DNA of 64,000 nt, from the NCBI RefSeq assembly GCF_003850565.1, contig NZ_CP027706.1, positions 6,510,001 to 6,574,000 on the forward strand, given 5' to 3'. The DNA is from Pseudomonas sessilinigenes (lineage in GTDB: Bacteria > Pseudomonadota > Gammaproteobacteria > Pseudomonadales > Pseudomonadaceae). Positions within the stretch are counted from its first letter, which is position 1; each line of letters begins with the position of its first letter. Shown here in pieces: positions 23,001 through 29,323 of the stretch. The position numbers and the translations under genes were made by a program. The notes below the pieces were generated by a model. That model made no database searches and had not been told where the DNA came from. It worked only from the letters and a program-made list of their open reading frames with translations.

Positions 23001-25190
23001 GCCGGTATCCAGATCGATGATATGCAGGCAACTACCGGAGCACAGGGCGCCGAACAACGTGGTATGCCCCAGGTCGGCGGCAATGGTCGAGACCACCGCC
23101 ATATTGCGCGCAGCCCCCAGGGGCAGGCGCTGGATGATCGCCTGCACGTAGTTGGCCAGGGCTCCATGGGAAATGCTGACCCCCTTGGCCGTGCCAGTGG
23201 AACCTGAGGTGTAGATCGAGTACGCCAGGTTCGCCGCCTCGACCCGCGGTAGCGTGGCCGAATGGCCGACAATCGGGGCCCAGTTATCCGGGCGGTCCAG
23301 CAACAGGACACCGACCTGGCTCGCCACGGGCAAACGATCCTGGACCCGGGACTCGCTCAACAACAGACGCACGCCACTGTCCTCGAGCATATGGCCCAGG
23401 CGTTGTTCGGGATATTGCGGGTCCAGCGGCACATAGGCACCACCGGCCTTGAGTACCGCCAGCAAACCGACCACCATTTCCAGCGAGCGCTCCACGGCGA
23501 TGCCCACCGGCACCTCCGGCCCCACTCCACGCGCCAGGAGAGCCACGGCCAGTCGATCGGCTTGCTGTTCCAGCTCGCGGTAGGTCAATACGCGCTCACC
23601 GAATACCAGGGCCGGCGCATCGGGCTGCAAACGAACCTGCTCACTGAACAGGTCGAGCACCGAATCGGCGCTGAATGACTGGACCATTCCGGCGCCCCGA
23701 TCCAGGGTTTCGCGGACCTGGCCGGCATCGAGTAGCGTCAGCTCGGCAATCGCCGAGTGCGGCTCGCGCACCATCGCCCACAGCAGGTTCTGCCAATGCC
23801 CCGCCATGCGCTCGATGGTCGACTGCTCGAAGAGCTGGCAGTCGTAGGTAAAAGCCGCTTGCAGGCGACCACCACGCTCGAAGGTATCCAGCGTCAGGTC
23901 GAATTGTACGGTTCGCTCGTTGCGTGGCAGTGCCTGTACCTCCAGCCCCGAACGACTGCGCAAGGCGGCCAGTTCGGTAACTTGCGGCTGATGGTTGTAA
24001 AGCACTTGGAACAAGGGGCTGTGGCTCAGGCTGCGCTCCAGCTGCAACGCCTCCACCAGGCGTTCGAAAGGCAACTCCTGATGAGCCTGCGCACCCAGGG
24101 TGGTCTCGCGGATATCGGCCAGCAATTGCTCGACCGTCACCTGCGGGCTCAACTCCGTACGCAACACCTGGGTATTGACGAAAAAGCCGATCAAGCCTTC
24201 GGCTTCCTGGCGCGTGCGGTTGGCGATCGGCACACCGACACGGATATCCTGCTGACCGCTGTATCGAGACAGCAGCAGCTTGAACCCAGCCAACAATACG
24301 GCAAACAGCGTCACTCCCTGCTTGCGGGCCAAGCCCCCCAACTGCTGGGCCAGGGAAGGGTCCAGGTCGAGGTCCAGACGGCGCCCCTGACGGCTGGAAT
24401 GGGCCTGGCGCGGATGATCGGTCGGCAGTTGCAGAACCGGATGCTCGTCCCCAAGCTTCGCCCGCCAGTACTCCAACTGCCGCTCCTGCTCTCCCGCCTC
24501 CAGCCAGCTGCGCTGCCACAAGGCATAGTCGCGGTACTGGATCGGCAAGGCCTGGACATCAAGGGATTCACCCTCGACCAAAGCATCGTAGGCACGCAGG
24601 AATTCCTCGATCAGCACCCCCATCGACCAACCATCAGCAACGATGTGGTGCAAGGTCAGGAGCATGACATGCTCCTGCGCGCCCAACTCCAACACACAAA
24701 CCCGTAGCAACGGCCCTTGCTGCAGATCGAAAGGCCGGCGAGCCTCGGCATCGGCCCGCAGCTGTACTTCAGCCTCGCGCTGCTCGGGAGCGAGCCCACA
24801 CAGATCCTGGTGGTCGATAGCCACCCGGGCCTCCAGGATGACTTGCCGAGGCTCGTCTTCTTCCAGACGAAACACCGTGCGCAGACTCTCGTGGCGGTCC
24901 AGCAACCAATCGAAGGCCCGGGCCAGCAGCCCGCGATCTAAAGGCCCTCGCAGGCGGACAGCGTTCGGCAGGTTGTAGGCGGCACTCTGCGGATCGAGCT
25001 GCCAAAGGAACCACATGCGCTGCTGCGCATAGGACAGCGCCTGGCGGCCAGGTACAGCGACCTCCGCAGGAATAGGCAGCAGAGAGAAATCGACACCTTC
25101 CTTGTCCAGCGCCTTCAAGAACAGCCGACGCTTTTCCAGCGGCAGTTCAATGAATCTGCGGGCGAGCTTCAAGGAGTCTTCTGCATTCAT
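14043..25190 (-). CDS. pvdI: Pyoverdine non-ribosomal peptide synthetase PvdI, three modules (Asp, FoOHOrn, Lys)
   Basis: 3715 residues. Domain order: C-A1-T (T Ser near 1052), C-A2-T-E (HHIISDG near 1241, A2 core near 1718, LGGDSI near 2115, E HHLVVDG near 2309), then DCL-type C-A3-T (YPLSPMQQGM near 2649, A3 core near 3249, LGGHSL near 3650). The A1 code read by eye is DLTKVGHVGK, one change from the known Asp code DLTKVGHIGK. A2 is DGEVCGGVTK and A3 is DAEDNGTVSK. By collinearity with the CHA0/Pf-5 pyoverdine, A2 should load formyl-hydroxyornithine (epimerised to D) and A3 Lys. The first C domain is an ordinary LCL type, so it extends a chain made by PvdL, which is not in this window. An iron-starvation box lies about 60 nt upstream. 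The protein is cytoplasmic and is the first gene of the pvdI-J-D unit. Confidence 0.92.
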   Translation of the reverse strand: MNAEDSLKLARRFIELPLEKRRLFLKALDKEGVDFSLLPIPAEVAVPGRQALSYAQQRMWFLWQLDPQSAAYNLPNAVRLRGPLDRGLLARAFDWLLDRHESLRTVFRLEEDEPRQVILEARVAIDHQDLCGLAPEQREAEVQLRADAEARRPFDLQQGPLLRVCVLELGAQEHVMLLTLHHIVADGWSMGVLIEEFLRAYDALVEGESLDVQALPIQYRDYALWQRSWLEAGEQERQLEYWRAKLGDEHPVLQLPTDHPRQAHSSRQGRRLDLDLDPSLAQQLGGLARKQGVTLFAVLLAGFKLLLSRYSGQQDIRVGVPIANRTRQEAEGLIGFFVNTQVLRTELSPQVTVEQLLADIRETTLGAQAHQELPFERLVEALQLERSLSHSPLFQVLYNHQPQVTELAALRSRSGLEVQALPRNERTVQFDLTLDTFERGGRLQAAFTYDCQLFEQSTIERMAGHWQNLLWAMVREPHSAIAELTLLDAGQVRETLDRGAGMVQSFSADSVLDLFSEQVRLQPDAPALVFGERVLTYRELEQQADRLAVALLARGVGPEVPVGIAVERSLEMVVGLLAVLKAGGAYVPLDPQYPEQRLGHMLEDSGVRLLLSESRVQDRLPVASQVGVLLLDRPDNWAPIVGHSATLPRVEAANLAYSIYTSGSTGTAKGVSISHGALANYVQAIIQRLPLGAARNMAVVSTIAADLGHTTLFGALCSGSCLHIIDLDTGLDAEAFSAYLHVQQIDVLKIVPSHLLALMGCEQPARSLPRQCLVLGGEACPTGLVARIKALAPECAVFNHYGPTETTVGALTMAADVVDDARAVVPLGLPLANVRAHVLDASLQPVAAGTPAELYVGGAGLARGYHRRAALTAERFVPDPFSDGQRLYRTGDLARYLDDGMLDYLGRIDHQVKIRGYRIELGEITSALKQLPGVEDAVAQVVRPADEPQVAAYVVLAGGLVAEEAWQEIRRQLATTLPDYMVPMHFVALEHMPLTPNGKLDMRALPALQQQVSVEVHVAPVSELQQRIASIWQEVLKVERVGLGDNFFALGGHSLLATQIISRVRRLLSADVPLRVLFETARLDEFVEQVQNCAAASLPTIEAVQRGVPLPVSHAQQRQWLFWQMHPHSTAYHTPIIVRLQGVLDPEALRQTFQVLVQRHEAFRTTFTQNQDSLCQVVHPQGEIALAWESLAPGLSHEAIRARALAETQELFDLERGPLCRARVLQIAEQDCLLVVTLHHIISDGASMSVLAREFVALYRGFVQGHVAQFDELSVQYADYASWHRAWLEQGEQQRQLDYWREQLGLEHPVLELPVDHPRQALVSHRQERLGLRLPVDLEQGLRRLAQAHDMTLFQLFLGSFALLLHRYSDQPDIRIGVPVSNRRHQEMEGVMGFFVNTLVMRVDLAPSLVVGQLLRQVKATALAAQAHQDLPFDRLVDALKPQRALDQNPLFQVMYNHLSIAGESTDGTSLPGLVAQEMVLQGGTAQFDLTLETLETDAGINASFIYAGELFEVSTIERLADHWRNLLQGMLEPQQAIGELLMLNQDEQRRIRQEWDHTDVVYPTHRFVHQLFADQAAKAPDAPAVFFAEQRLSYRELDTQANQLAHKLIELGVGPEVRVAIAMPRCAEIMVAFLAVLKAGGVYVPLDIEYPQDRLRYMMQDSGAWLLLTQDHLLERLPIPDGLPTLSVEGAADFAAYPATSPEVDLAEENLAYVIYTSGSTGLPKGVAVSHGPLAMHSLATGERYEMSPADCELHFMSFAFDGSHEGWMHPLIYGASVLIRDDSVWSPEFTYEQMHRYGVTVGVFPPVYLQQLAVHAERDGNPPAVRVYCFGGDAVPQASYDLAWRVLRPKYIFNGYGPTETVVTPLIWKAKAGDPCDAAYAPIGNIVGNRSAYVADANLNLLPVGVAGELYLGGLGVARGYLDRPGLTAERFIPDPYSTTGARLYRSGDLTRYRTDGLVEYVGRVDHQVKVRGFRIELGEIEARLLEQDPVLEVAVIAQPGPSGQQLVGYIVPVDAEVASSNERQAQLRESIKARLRESLPDYMVPTYLLFLEALPLTPNGKLDRKSLPKVDAQLMQQTYVAPQNELEQQIAAIWADVLKLEQVGVTDNFFELGGDSIISIQVVSRARQAGIRFTPKDLFQHQTVQGLATVAEQGEGGLQIDQGPVRGQMPLLPIQQWFFETPVPERHHWNQSVLLKPLKTLSAKALEQGLHALLEHHDGLRLNFVEKTPAWVATYTPLGQVTSAPLAAMQTDALLWLADNVTEGSLPSLCDAAQRSLELQQGPLLRAVLFTLQDGSQRLLLAIHHLVVDGVSWRVLLEDLQQALAQQAAGQAIKLPAKTSSFQSWAGQLQAYAGSAALQQELGYWQAQLQGVESDLPCDRATGQTVLQDALSVSTELDQIHTQRLLQDAPAAYRTQINDLLLTALARVITRWTGQDSALVQLEGHGREELFNSIDLSRTVGWFTSVFPVKLTPQPALADSIKFIKEQLRAVPNKGLGFGVLRYLGDEAAQQTLAALAVPRITFNYLGQFDGSFDEPDAWFAPSAEAKGRDQDAQAPLGNWLSINGQVYGGQLKLGWTFSQAMFDSTTIQCLADDYARELKALIEHCSQPEHRGVTPSDFPLAGLNQQQLDQLPLALAEVEDLYPLSPMQQGMLFHTLYEQGAGDYINQLRLDVDGLEPERFRQAWQAAIDSHDILRSGFLWQGELPAPIQVVSKRAHLDFVEHDWRATEFAPAALDGLAEEERLRGFDLLAAPLLRLTLVRTGEKRHHLIYTNHHILMDGWSNSRLLGEVLQRYAGQFASQVPGRYRDYIAWLQRQDATLSEHFWKQQLATLDEPTRLAQAISRSDQAPTGQGYAAYQQHLDLQQTQRLSEFARQQKVTVNTLVQAAWLLLLQRYTGQDTVVFGATVSGRPAELKGVEQQIGLFINTLPVVAAPRPDMPVGDWLQLVQERNLALRDFEHTPLYEVQRWAGLGGEALFDNILVFENYPVSEALAQGAPAQLSFGVAANHEQTNYPLTLSVYLGQTLAFDYSYALEHFGQANIQQLAAYLQQLLMVMVEQPQCSIGELSLIGATERGLIEQQRSRIPARHLSPLCVQQLVEVQAEQTPDALALLCAGQQLGYGQLNQRANQLAHKLIELGIGPDVRVGIAVERGLEMIVGLLAVLKAGGAYVPLDPEYPQDRLHYMMQDSGIQLLLTQSPLLERLRGAVEIPHLCLDSYQQGFEGYSLENPSPRAQADNLAYVMYTSGSTGRPKGVGISHSALSQHAQVSRDYFNMSAADRGLQFSTFNFDAFVEQLYPALICGASVVIRGKELWDSETFYRELIEQGISIVDLSTAYWFMLGKDFAAGEPRDFGRLRQLNLGGEAMAAEGVAAWKKAGLKHACLLNTYGPTEATVSVTTHDCSRYLQDGEALPSQIPLGKGLPGRSIYLLDNSGNLTLSGATGELMIGGELLARGYHDRPGLTAERFIPDPFSTDGGRLYRSGDLARYDADGVVEYAGRIDHQVKIRGFRIEMGEIEARLLEQMQVREAVVLAQEAAGGPQLVAYLVAAAGVAADSQEDQAQLREQLREALKEVLPDYMLPAHLLFLEALPLSPNGKLDRKALPQADASFWQQAYIAPESELEQQVAAIWAQVLEVEQVGMNDNFFELGGHSLLVTSMVSRVQLKLGRQVSVQMAFEFPTLGLFVNQLQQAAGQVQSADLSALELLLDEMEAV
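19083..20553. repeat. Near-identical 1.47-kb repeat, copy 2 (FoOHOrn adenylation domain of pvdI)
   Basis: Partner of the block at 1-1471. It lies in the second module of pvdI. The flanking C-domain sequence upstream of the A domain diverges abruptly after about 20553, whereas the T-E sequence on the other side stays similar but is less conserved. Confidence 0.9.
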
Positions 25191-25249
25191 CGGGAGTCAT
25201 CCGTACTTACTTGTTGGGTATCGGGCACTAGCCCAGTCATCCCTACGGA

Positions 25250-25273
25250 ACGGATGAAGCCCCGGAAAAATTA
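25250..25273 (-). promoter_or_regulatory. Iron-starvation (PvdS) box, pvdI promoter, one mismatch
   Basis: On the minus strand it reads TAATT, 16 bases, CGT. The consensus for sigma factor PvdS promoters in Pseudomonas is TAAAT-N16/17-CGT. It lies 59 nt upstream of the pvdI ATG at 25190. The same variant (TAATT-N16-CGT) occurs upstream of the thioesterase gene at 27284-27307, which supports it as a real site. Confidence 0.6.
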
Positions 25274-25341
25274 ACTCCGCGCACCGCCCAAACGACCAAT
25301 GCGCATGCCTCTACAGGCCACTGGAGGGTCAGCGGCGGCGG

Positions 25342-25365
25342 TAAATCCACCCAGTAATCCTTCGT
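25342..25365 (+). promoter_or_regulatory. Perfect iron-starvation (PvdS) box, SIP gene promoter
   Basis: The plus strand reads TAAAT (25342-25346), a 16-base spacer, then CGT (25363-25365). This is an exact match to the PvdS-dependent promoter consensus. It sits 35 nt before the chosen start codon at 25401 and rules out an ATG at 25299 as the start, because transcription would begin downstream of it. Confidence 0.8.
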
Positions 25366-25400
25366 TTCTTCTTCAATCCTTCCAGCAGCAGGTAATGCTC

Positions 25401-26369
25401 ATGTCTTCCGCCCAATCGCTGACCGACATCCTCGCCCAAGGCTTGCGCAAACTGACCGGTATCGACCGACCAAAACCCAAGGGCTACCGGGTGATCAACG
25501 TCGAACTCAAGCAGCGCATTGCCCTCAGCCCCTCCCTGGTGCGCCTGGTATTCAGCGGCGATGACATCGCCCAGGCCCGCACCCTGGCCCCGGACCAGCG
25601 CATCAAGCTGCTGTTTCCCGCGGCCGACGGTAGCCCCCCGCAATTGCCGGTGGAGGGCGACTGGCATGCCGTGCGGCGCAAGCTGCCGAGCGAGCAGCAA
25701 CCACCGATGCGCACCTACACCATCCGAGCGCTGCGCCTGCAACCGGCGGAGCTGGATGTGGACTTCGTGCTGCATGGGATCAATGGGCCGGCTTCGAGCT
25801 GGGCCACTTGTGCCCGGCCAGGCGACCGCTTGCAAATGGTGGTGCCGAACAAGGCCTTCAGTGGCGACCCCGGCGGCTATGAATGGATTCCACCGAGCGG
25901 CATCCGCAAGGTTTTGCTGATGGGTGACGAAACCGCCCTGCCTGCCATTGCCGGGATTCTCGAAGAACTCAAGCAATACCCGGACTACCCGGATGTGCAG
26001 GTGTTCATCGAGGTACCCCACGAACATGACTGCATCGAGCTGGGCTGCCACCCGCTAACCCGGTTGAACTGGCTGCCTCGCGACCTGCTCGACGCCCAGC
26101 ATGGCGAACCCTTGATCCATGCCGCTCGGGAGCTGGCCGAGCTGCCACCACCCAGCGCTGGAAGACGACCGGTCAAGAATGCCGGGCGCGACGAACAGGA
26201 ACGTCCTTGGGAAACCGCAGCGCCAGCGGACAACCAGTTCTATGCCTGGGTCGCCGGCGAATCGGCCACGGTGATGAAGATCCGCCGCCATCTGATCAAC
26301 GAGCGCGGCCAGGAGCGGCGCAACCTGACCCTGATGGGTTATTGGCGCATGGGCACTTCGCTGGGTTGA
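25401..26369 (+). CDS. Siderophore-interacting protein (ferric-siderophore reductase, FAD-binding)
   Basis: 322 residues. Family: ViuB/SIP flavoproteins (FAD-binding 9 domain followed by SIP domain), which reduce Fe(III)-siderophores in the cytoplasm using NAD(P)H. Visible support: the RTYTIR flavin-binding motif, the GDETALPAI segment that opens the NAD(P)H-binding half, and the C-terminal FYAWVAGES...IRRHL...GYWR signature. ATG 25401 is preferred because AGCAGG lies 8 nt upstream and the perfect PvdS box ends 35 nt upstream. ATG 25395 is an alternative. It is divergent from pvdI and likely induced with it under iron limitation. Pyoverdine iron is usually released in the periplasm, so its substrate is open: pyoverdine, or another ferric siderophore taken up by this strain. 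Confidence 0.88.
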   Translation: MSSAQSLTDILAQGLRKLTGIDRPKPKGYRVINVELKQRIALSPSLVRLVFSGDDIAQARTLAPDQRIKLLFPAADGSPPQLPVEGDWHAVRRKLPSEQQPPMRTYTIRALRLQPAELDVDFVLHGINGPASSWATCARPGDRLQMVVPNKAFSGDPGGYEWIPPSGIRKVLLMGDETALPAIAGILEELKQYPDYPDVQVFIEVPHEHDCIELGCHPLTRLNWLPRDLLDAQHGEPLIHAARELAELPPPSAGRRPVKNAGRDEQERPWETAAPADNQFYAWVAGESATVMKIRRHLINERGQERRNLTLMGYWRMGTSLG

Positions 26370-26372
26370 TCC

Positions 26373-26431
26373 GCGTCGCAGGGCCACGCCCTGCGACGCT
26401 TGAACCGCCTGTAGCCCTTAGCGGCTACAGG
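26373..26431. terminator. Two strong hairpins between convergent SIP and thioesterase genes
   Basis: The first hairpin has 12-bp perfect arms (26373-26384 and 26388-26399) and a CAC loop. The second has 9-bp perfect arms CCTGTAGCC / GGCTACAGG (26408-26416 and 26423-26431) and contains the thioesterase stop codon. No T-run follows either hairpin, so termination is inferred from position and stem strength only. Confidence 0.55.
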
Positions 26432-27165
26432 GACATGGCGACTTGTGGCTGGTGGCGGCGCCGATGCACCTCAAGGTGCCCCTTGATCAGGCTCAGCACC
26501 CTGGCCTCATGTTCATGGATGAAGAAATGCCCACCGGCGAGCATGTCCACCGAGAACCCGCCATGGGTCTCCTTGCTCCAGCCGATCAACTGTTCGGTGG
26601 TGGCGCGATCGGCCCTGCCGCCCAGCACGTGCACCGGGCAATTGAGCAGCGGGCGTTGCAGTGGACGGAAGCGCCCGCACAACAGGAAGTCGGCCCGCAG
26701 GATCGGTAACGTCAGGTTCATCAACTCCCGGTTGGCCAGCACTTCCTCACTGGTGCCGTTGAGGGTGCGCAATTGCTCGATCAGTTGCGCATCGGTCTTG
26801 GGTTCGGCAAAACCTCGGTCGTATTCGGTGCGCAAGGTCGGTGCTGCGGTTCCCGAAGCGAACAGCGCCACCGGTTCCGGGCAACCCAGGGCCCGCAGGG
26901 CATGGGCCAGTTCACAGGCCAGCAAGGCCCCCAGGCTGTGGCCGAACAAGGCATAGGGCGCACGCAAAGTGTCCCGGATTTCCAGGGCCAATTGCCCGGC
27001 CAGCTCACGCATGTCGGTGTGAAAGGGTTCGGCGAAGCGGGCGCCACGCCCGGGTAGCTCTACCGGCGACAGGTGCAGCCACTCCGGCAATTTGCGCCGC
27101 CAGCGGCTATAGACCATGGCACTGGCTCCGGAATACGGCAGGCACAGCAGGTTCAACTGGGTCAC
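26425..27165 (-). CDS. Type II thioesterase, PvdG-like, of the pyoverdine system
   Basis: 246 residues in the alpha/beta-hydrolase fold of external NRPS thioesterases (GrsT/PvdG family). They remove misprimed or stalled acyl groups from T domains. Triad visible: Ser77 in GHSLG, Asp186 in GGRADRATT, His213 in GGHFF. Start: a GTG at 27165 behind a GAGG site 7 nt away. Upstream in-frame ATGs have no ribosome site and add an atypical N-terminus. The gene is convergent with the SIP gene and about 120 nt downstream of an imperfect PvdS box, so it should be co-induced with pvdI-J-D. Whether it is the strain's only pvdG or a second copy cannot be told here. Confidence 0.87.
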   Translation of the reverse strand: MTQLNLLCLPYSGASAMVYSRWRRKLPEWLHLSPVELPGRGARFAEPFHTDMRELAGQLALEIRDTLRAPYALFGHSLGALLACELAHALRALGCPEPVALFASGTAAPTLRTEYDRGFAEPKTDAQLIEQLRTLNGTSEEVLANRELMNLTLPILRADFLLCGRFRPLQRPLLNCPVHVLGGRADRATTEQLIGWSKETHGGFSVDMLAGGHFFIHEHEARVLSLIKGHLEVHRRRHQPQVAMSL

Positions 27166-27283
27166 GGTTATCCCTCGACAAATGATCGCTCGGCACGCCC
27201 CTGAAAACCGATTGGGCCAGCCCAAACCGGGGGTGATTCACCTCGGTGGCTCGGGACCTTTTTCCAGGGGCTGCACAAGCAAA

Positions 27284-27307
27284 ACGCGATACGCCCGAGA
27301 CAAATTA
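27284..27307 (-). promoter_or_regulatory. Iron-starvation (PvdS) box, thioesterase promoter, one mismatch
   Basis: The minus strand reads TAATT, 16 bases, CGTTTT. It has one change from TAAAT-N16-CGT and is the same variant as the pvdI box. It lies 118 nt upstream of the GTG start at 27165 and just after the stop codon of the upstream MFS gene, which suggests the thioesterase has its own promoter. Confidence 0.55.
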
Positions 27308-27320
27308 GTCCCGATTGCCC

Positions 27321-28493
27321 TCAACGCAAACGCCGATAGCTTTGCAGCGCCGCGCCCAACACCACCCCTCCACCGGCCAGGGCCAGCCAGAAACCGCTGC
27401 GGGCACCGAAGTGATCCACCAGGGCGCCGGAACCCGCCGCCCCCAAGGCCACGCCAATACCCAGGCCGGTGACCAGCCAGGTCAAACCCTCGGTGAGCTT
27501 GGCCGGCGGCACGATACGCTCCACCAGGGCCATGGCCACGATCAGGGTCGGGGAGAAGAACAGCCCGGCGACGAACACCGCCAGCGACAGGCCGAGGACG
27601 TTGCCGGCCAGCAACAACGGCAAGGTGGTGACGGCCGTGGCGATGCCGCTGTACATGAACAAGCGGGGCAATGGCGTGGACAGTTTCAAGGCCCCGAAGG
27701 CGATACCCGCCAGGCACGAACCGGTGGCGTACATCGACAGCACGATGCTCGCCGCCGCCGGTTGCCCCTGTTGCTGGGCAAACGCAACGCTGACCACGTC
27801 CACCACGCCGACAATGGTGCCCATGGCCGTCATCAGCAACAGCAACATGCGGATCTGCCCGGAACGGATGATCGACCCCGAATGCTCTTCGTCATGGGGA
27901 TGGACCGGCGGCTCGGTGGATTTCTGCACCACGAACAGCCCTACCCCCAGCGCCAGCATCAGCAGCGCCACCAGCGGTCCGGCCTCGGGAAACAGGCCGA
28001 CGCTGAGGCCGACCGAGATCGGCGGGCCGACGATGAAGCACACCTCGTCCAGCACCGACTCCAGGGCGTAGGCGGTCTGCAACTGCGGCTGCCCTCGGTA
28101 CAGTTCGGTCCAGCGGGCCCGGACCATGGCCGACATGCTGGGCATGCAACCGGCGAGGGCGGCAAAGAGGAACAAGGTCCAGTGCGGGGCCTGCAAGCGG
28201 GTGCACAGCAACAGCGCCAGCAAGGCGCCGCCACCCAGCCCGGCCGCCACAGGCAAAACCCGGCCCTGGCCGAAGCGGTCCACCAGGCGCGAGACCTGGG
28301 GCGCACAGAATGCCGTGGCCAGGGCGAAGGTGGCCGCCACCGAACCGGCCAGGGCGTAGCCGCCGTGCAACTGCGCCAGCATGGTGATCAGGCCGATGCC
28401 GGTCATGGAGATCGGCATGCGCGCGATCATCCCGGCCAGCACGAACGCCCGGCTGCCGGGGGCCTTGAACAACTCGCGGTAGGGGTTTGCCAT
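27321..28493 (-). CDS. MFS transporter (exporter), TetR-controlled
   Basis: 390 residues, about 12 hydrophobic segments, major facilitator superfamily (single-chain inner-membrane carrier). The second loop carries RLVDRFGQGRVLP, the degenerate family motif between helices 2 and 3. The ATG at 28493 is chosen because AAGGAG lies 9 nt upstream. A longer frame starting at 28544 would run through the operators. The gene is divergent from the TetR gene, with two palindromic operators between them, so it is most likely repressed until a ligand is present. The substrate is unknown. Its place beside the pyoverdine genes allows a siderophore or precursor role, but the TetR operators and lack of a PvdS box argue for a separate inducer. 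Confidence 0.8.
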   Translation of the reverse strand: MANPYRELFKAPGSRAFVLAGMIARMPISMTGIGLITMLAQLHGGYALAGSVAATFALATAFCAPQVSRLVDRFGQGRVLPVAAGLGGGALLALLLCTRLQAPHWTLFLFAALAGCMPSMSAMVRARWTELYRGQPQLQTAYALESVLDEVCFIVGPPISVGLSVGLFPEAGPLVALLMLALGVGLFVVQKSTEPPVHPHDEEHSGSIIRSGQIRMLLLLMTAMGTIVGVVDVVSVAFAQQQGQPAAASIVLSMYATGSCLAGIAFGALKLSTPLPRLFMYSGIATAVTTLPLLLAGNVLGLSLAVFVAGLFFSPTLIVAMALVERIVPPAKLTEGLTWLVTGLGIGVALGAAGSGALVDHFGARSGFWLALAGGGVVLGAALQSYRRLR

Positions 28494-28540
28494 GTACAAC
28501 GACTCCTTATGGGTCCTCAGGGCGGCTTTGCAGTAGCTAC

Positions 28541-28557
28541 ACATACGCCGCGTATGT
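28541..28557. promoter_or_regulatory. TetR operator 1, perfect 17-bp palindrome
   Basis: ACATACGC-C-GCGTATGT: 8-bp perfect arms around a single central base, in the divergent MFS/TetR promoter region. An identical copy lies at 28572-28588. Confidence 0.8.
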
Positions 28558-28571
28558 TAAAAAGCATGAAA

Positions 28572-28588
28572 ACATACGCCGCGTATGT
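28572..28588. promoter_or_regulatory. TetR operator 2, identical 17-bp palindrome
   Basis: Second exact copy of ACATACGC-C-GCGTATGT. Its centre is 31 bp from that of copy 1, about three helical turns, so two repressor dimers could bind the same DNA face. It ends 30 nt before the TetR start codon. Confidence 0.8.
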
Positions 28589-28618
28589 CAATCCATCATG
28601 TGTTGGAGAATTGTTTTC

Positions 28619-29206
28619 ATGAGCAGCCGCCCGCGCGCCGAAATGATCGAGGCCACCCGCGCCAAGCTGATTGCCAGCGCCCGCCTGGCCTTTGCCCGCC
28701 TGGGCTACGCCAAGACTTCCATGGACGACCTGACCGCTGAAGCCGGGTTGACCCGAGGTGCCTTGTATCACCACTTCGGTGACAAGCAAGGCCTGCTGGC
28801 CGCGGTAGTGGAGCAGATCGACAGCGAGATGGACGCCCGCCTGGACCGGGTCAGCGACCAGGCCGGCGATCCCTGGGAGGGTTTTACCCGGCGTTGCCGG
28901 GCCTACCTGGAGATGGCCCAGGAGCCGGAAATCCGGCGCATCGTCCTGCAGGACGCCCGGGCCGTCCTGGGCGAACGCCTGCCGGCCCAGGAACACTGCA
29001 TCGACTCCCTGGGCCGGCGCCTGCAAGCCCTGGCCGAGGCCGGGATCATCAGCCCCGCGCCGAGCCAGGCCCTGGCCCGCCTGGTCAATGGCAGCCTGGT
29101 GGATACCGCGCTGTGGATCGCCGCCGACACAGCGCCCGGACAACGCCTGGAACAAGCGCTGCAGGGCCTGGAACTGCTGTTGCGGGGATTACGCACCAAG
29201 CCCTGA
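28619..29206 (+). CDS. TetR-family transcriptional repressor
   Basis: 195 residues. The N-terminal helix-turn-helix is typical of TetR: SMDDLTAEAGLTRGALYHHFGDKQGLL at roughly residues 33-59. The C-terminal ligand-binding domain is variable. The ATG at 28619 follows TGGAG by about 10 nt. An in-frame ATG at 28487 would read through both operators and is rejected. The gene is divergent from the MFS gene. The two perfect palindromes in the 125-bp gap are its predicted operators, giving autoregulation and control of the transporter. The inducer is not predictable from sequence. Confidence 0.88.
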   Translation: MSSRPRAEMIEATRAKLIASARLAFARLGYAKTSMDDLTAEAGLTRGALYHHFGDKQGLLAAVVEQIDSEMDARLDRVSDQAGDPWEGFTRRCRAYLEMAQEPEIRRIVLQDARAVLGERLPAQEHCIDSLGRRLQALAEAGIISPAPSQALARLVNGSLVDTALWIAADTAPGQRLEQALQGLELLLRGLRTKP

Positions 29207-29323
29207 GTGAACTCCCGGGGCGCTGCGCAGGTCAGCTCAACAGAAGCCGGGCGTCCTCGCCTGGCCTGACCTTCGCCCCGCTCATCGCCTGTGGCATGGG
29301 CCTGAACCCGGAGTCTTGCGGCC

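Noticed and set aside
25299..25400. Upstream ATG (25299) as the start of the SIP gene
   Set aside because: A perfect PvdS promoter lies downstream of that ATG, and the extra N-terminus is not family-like.
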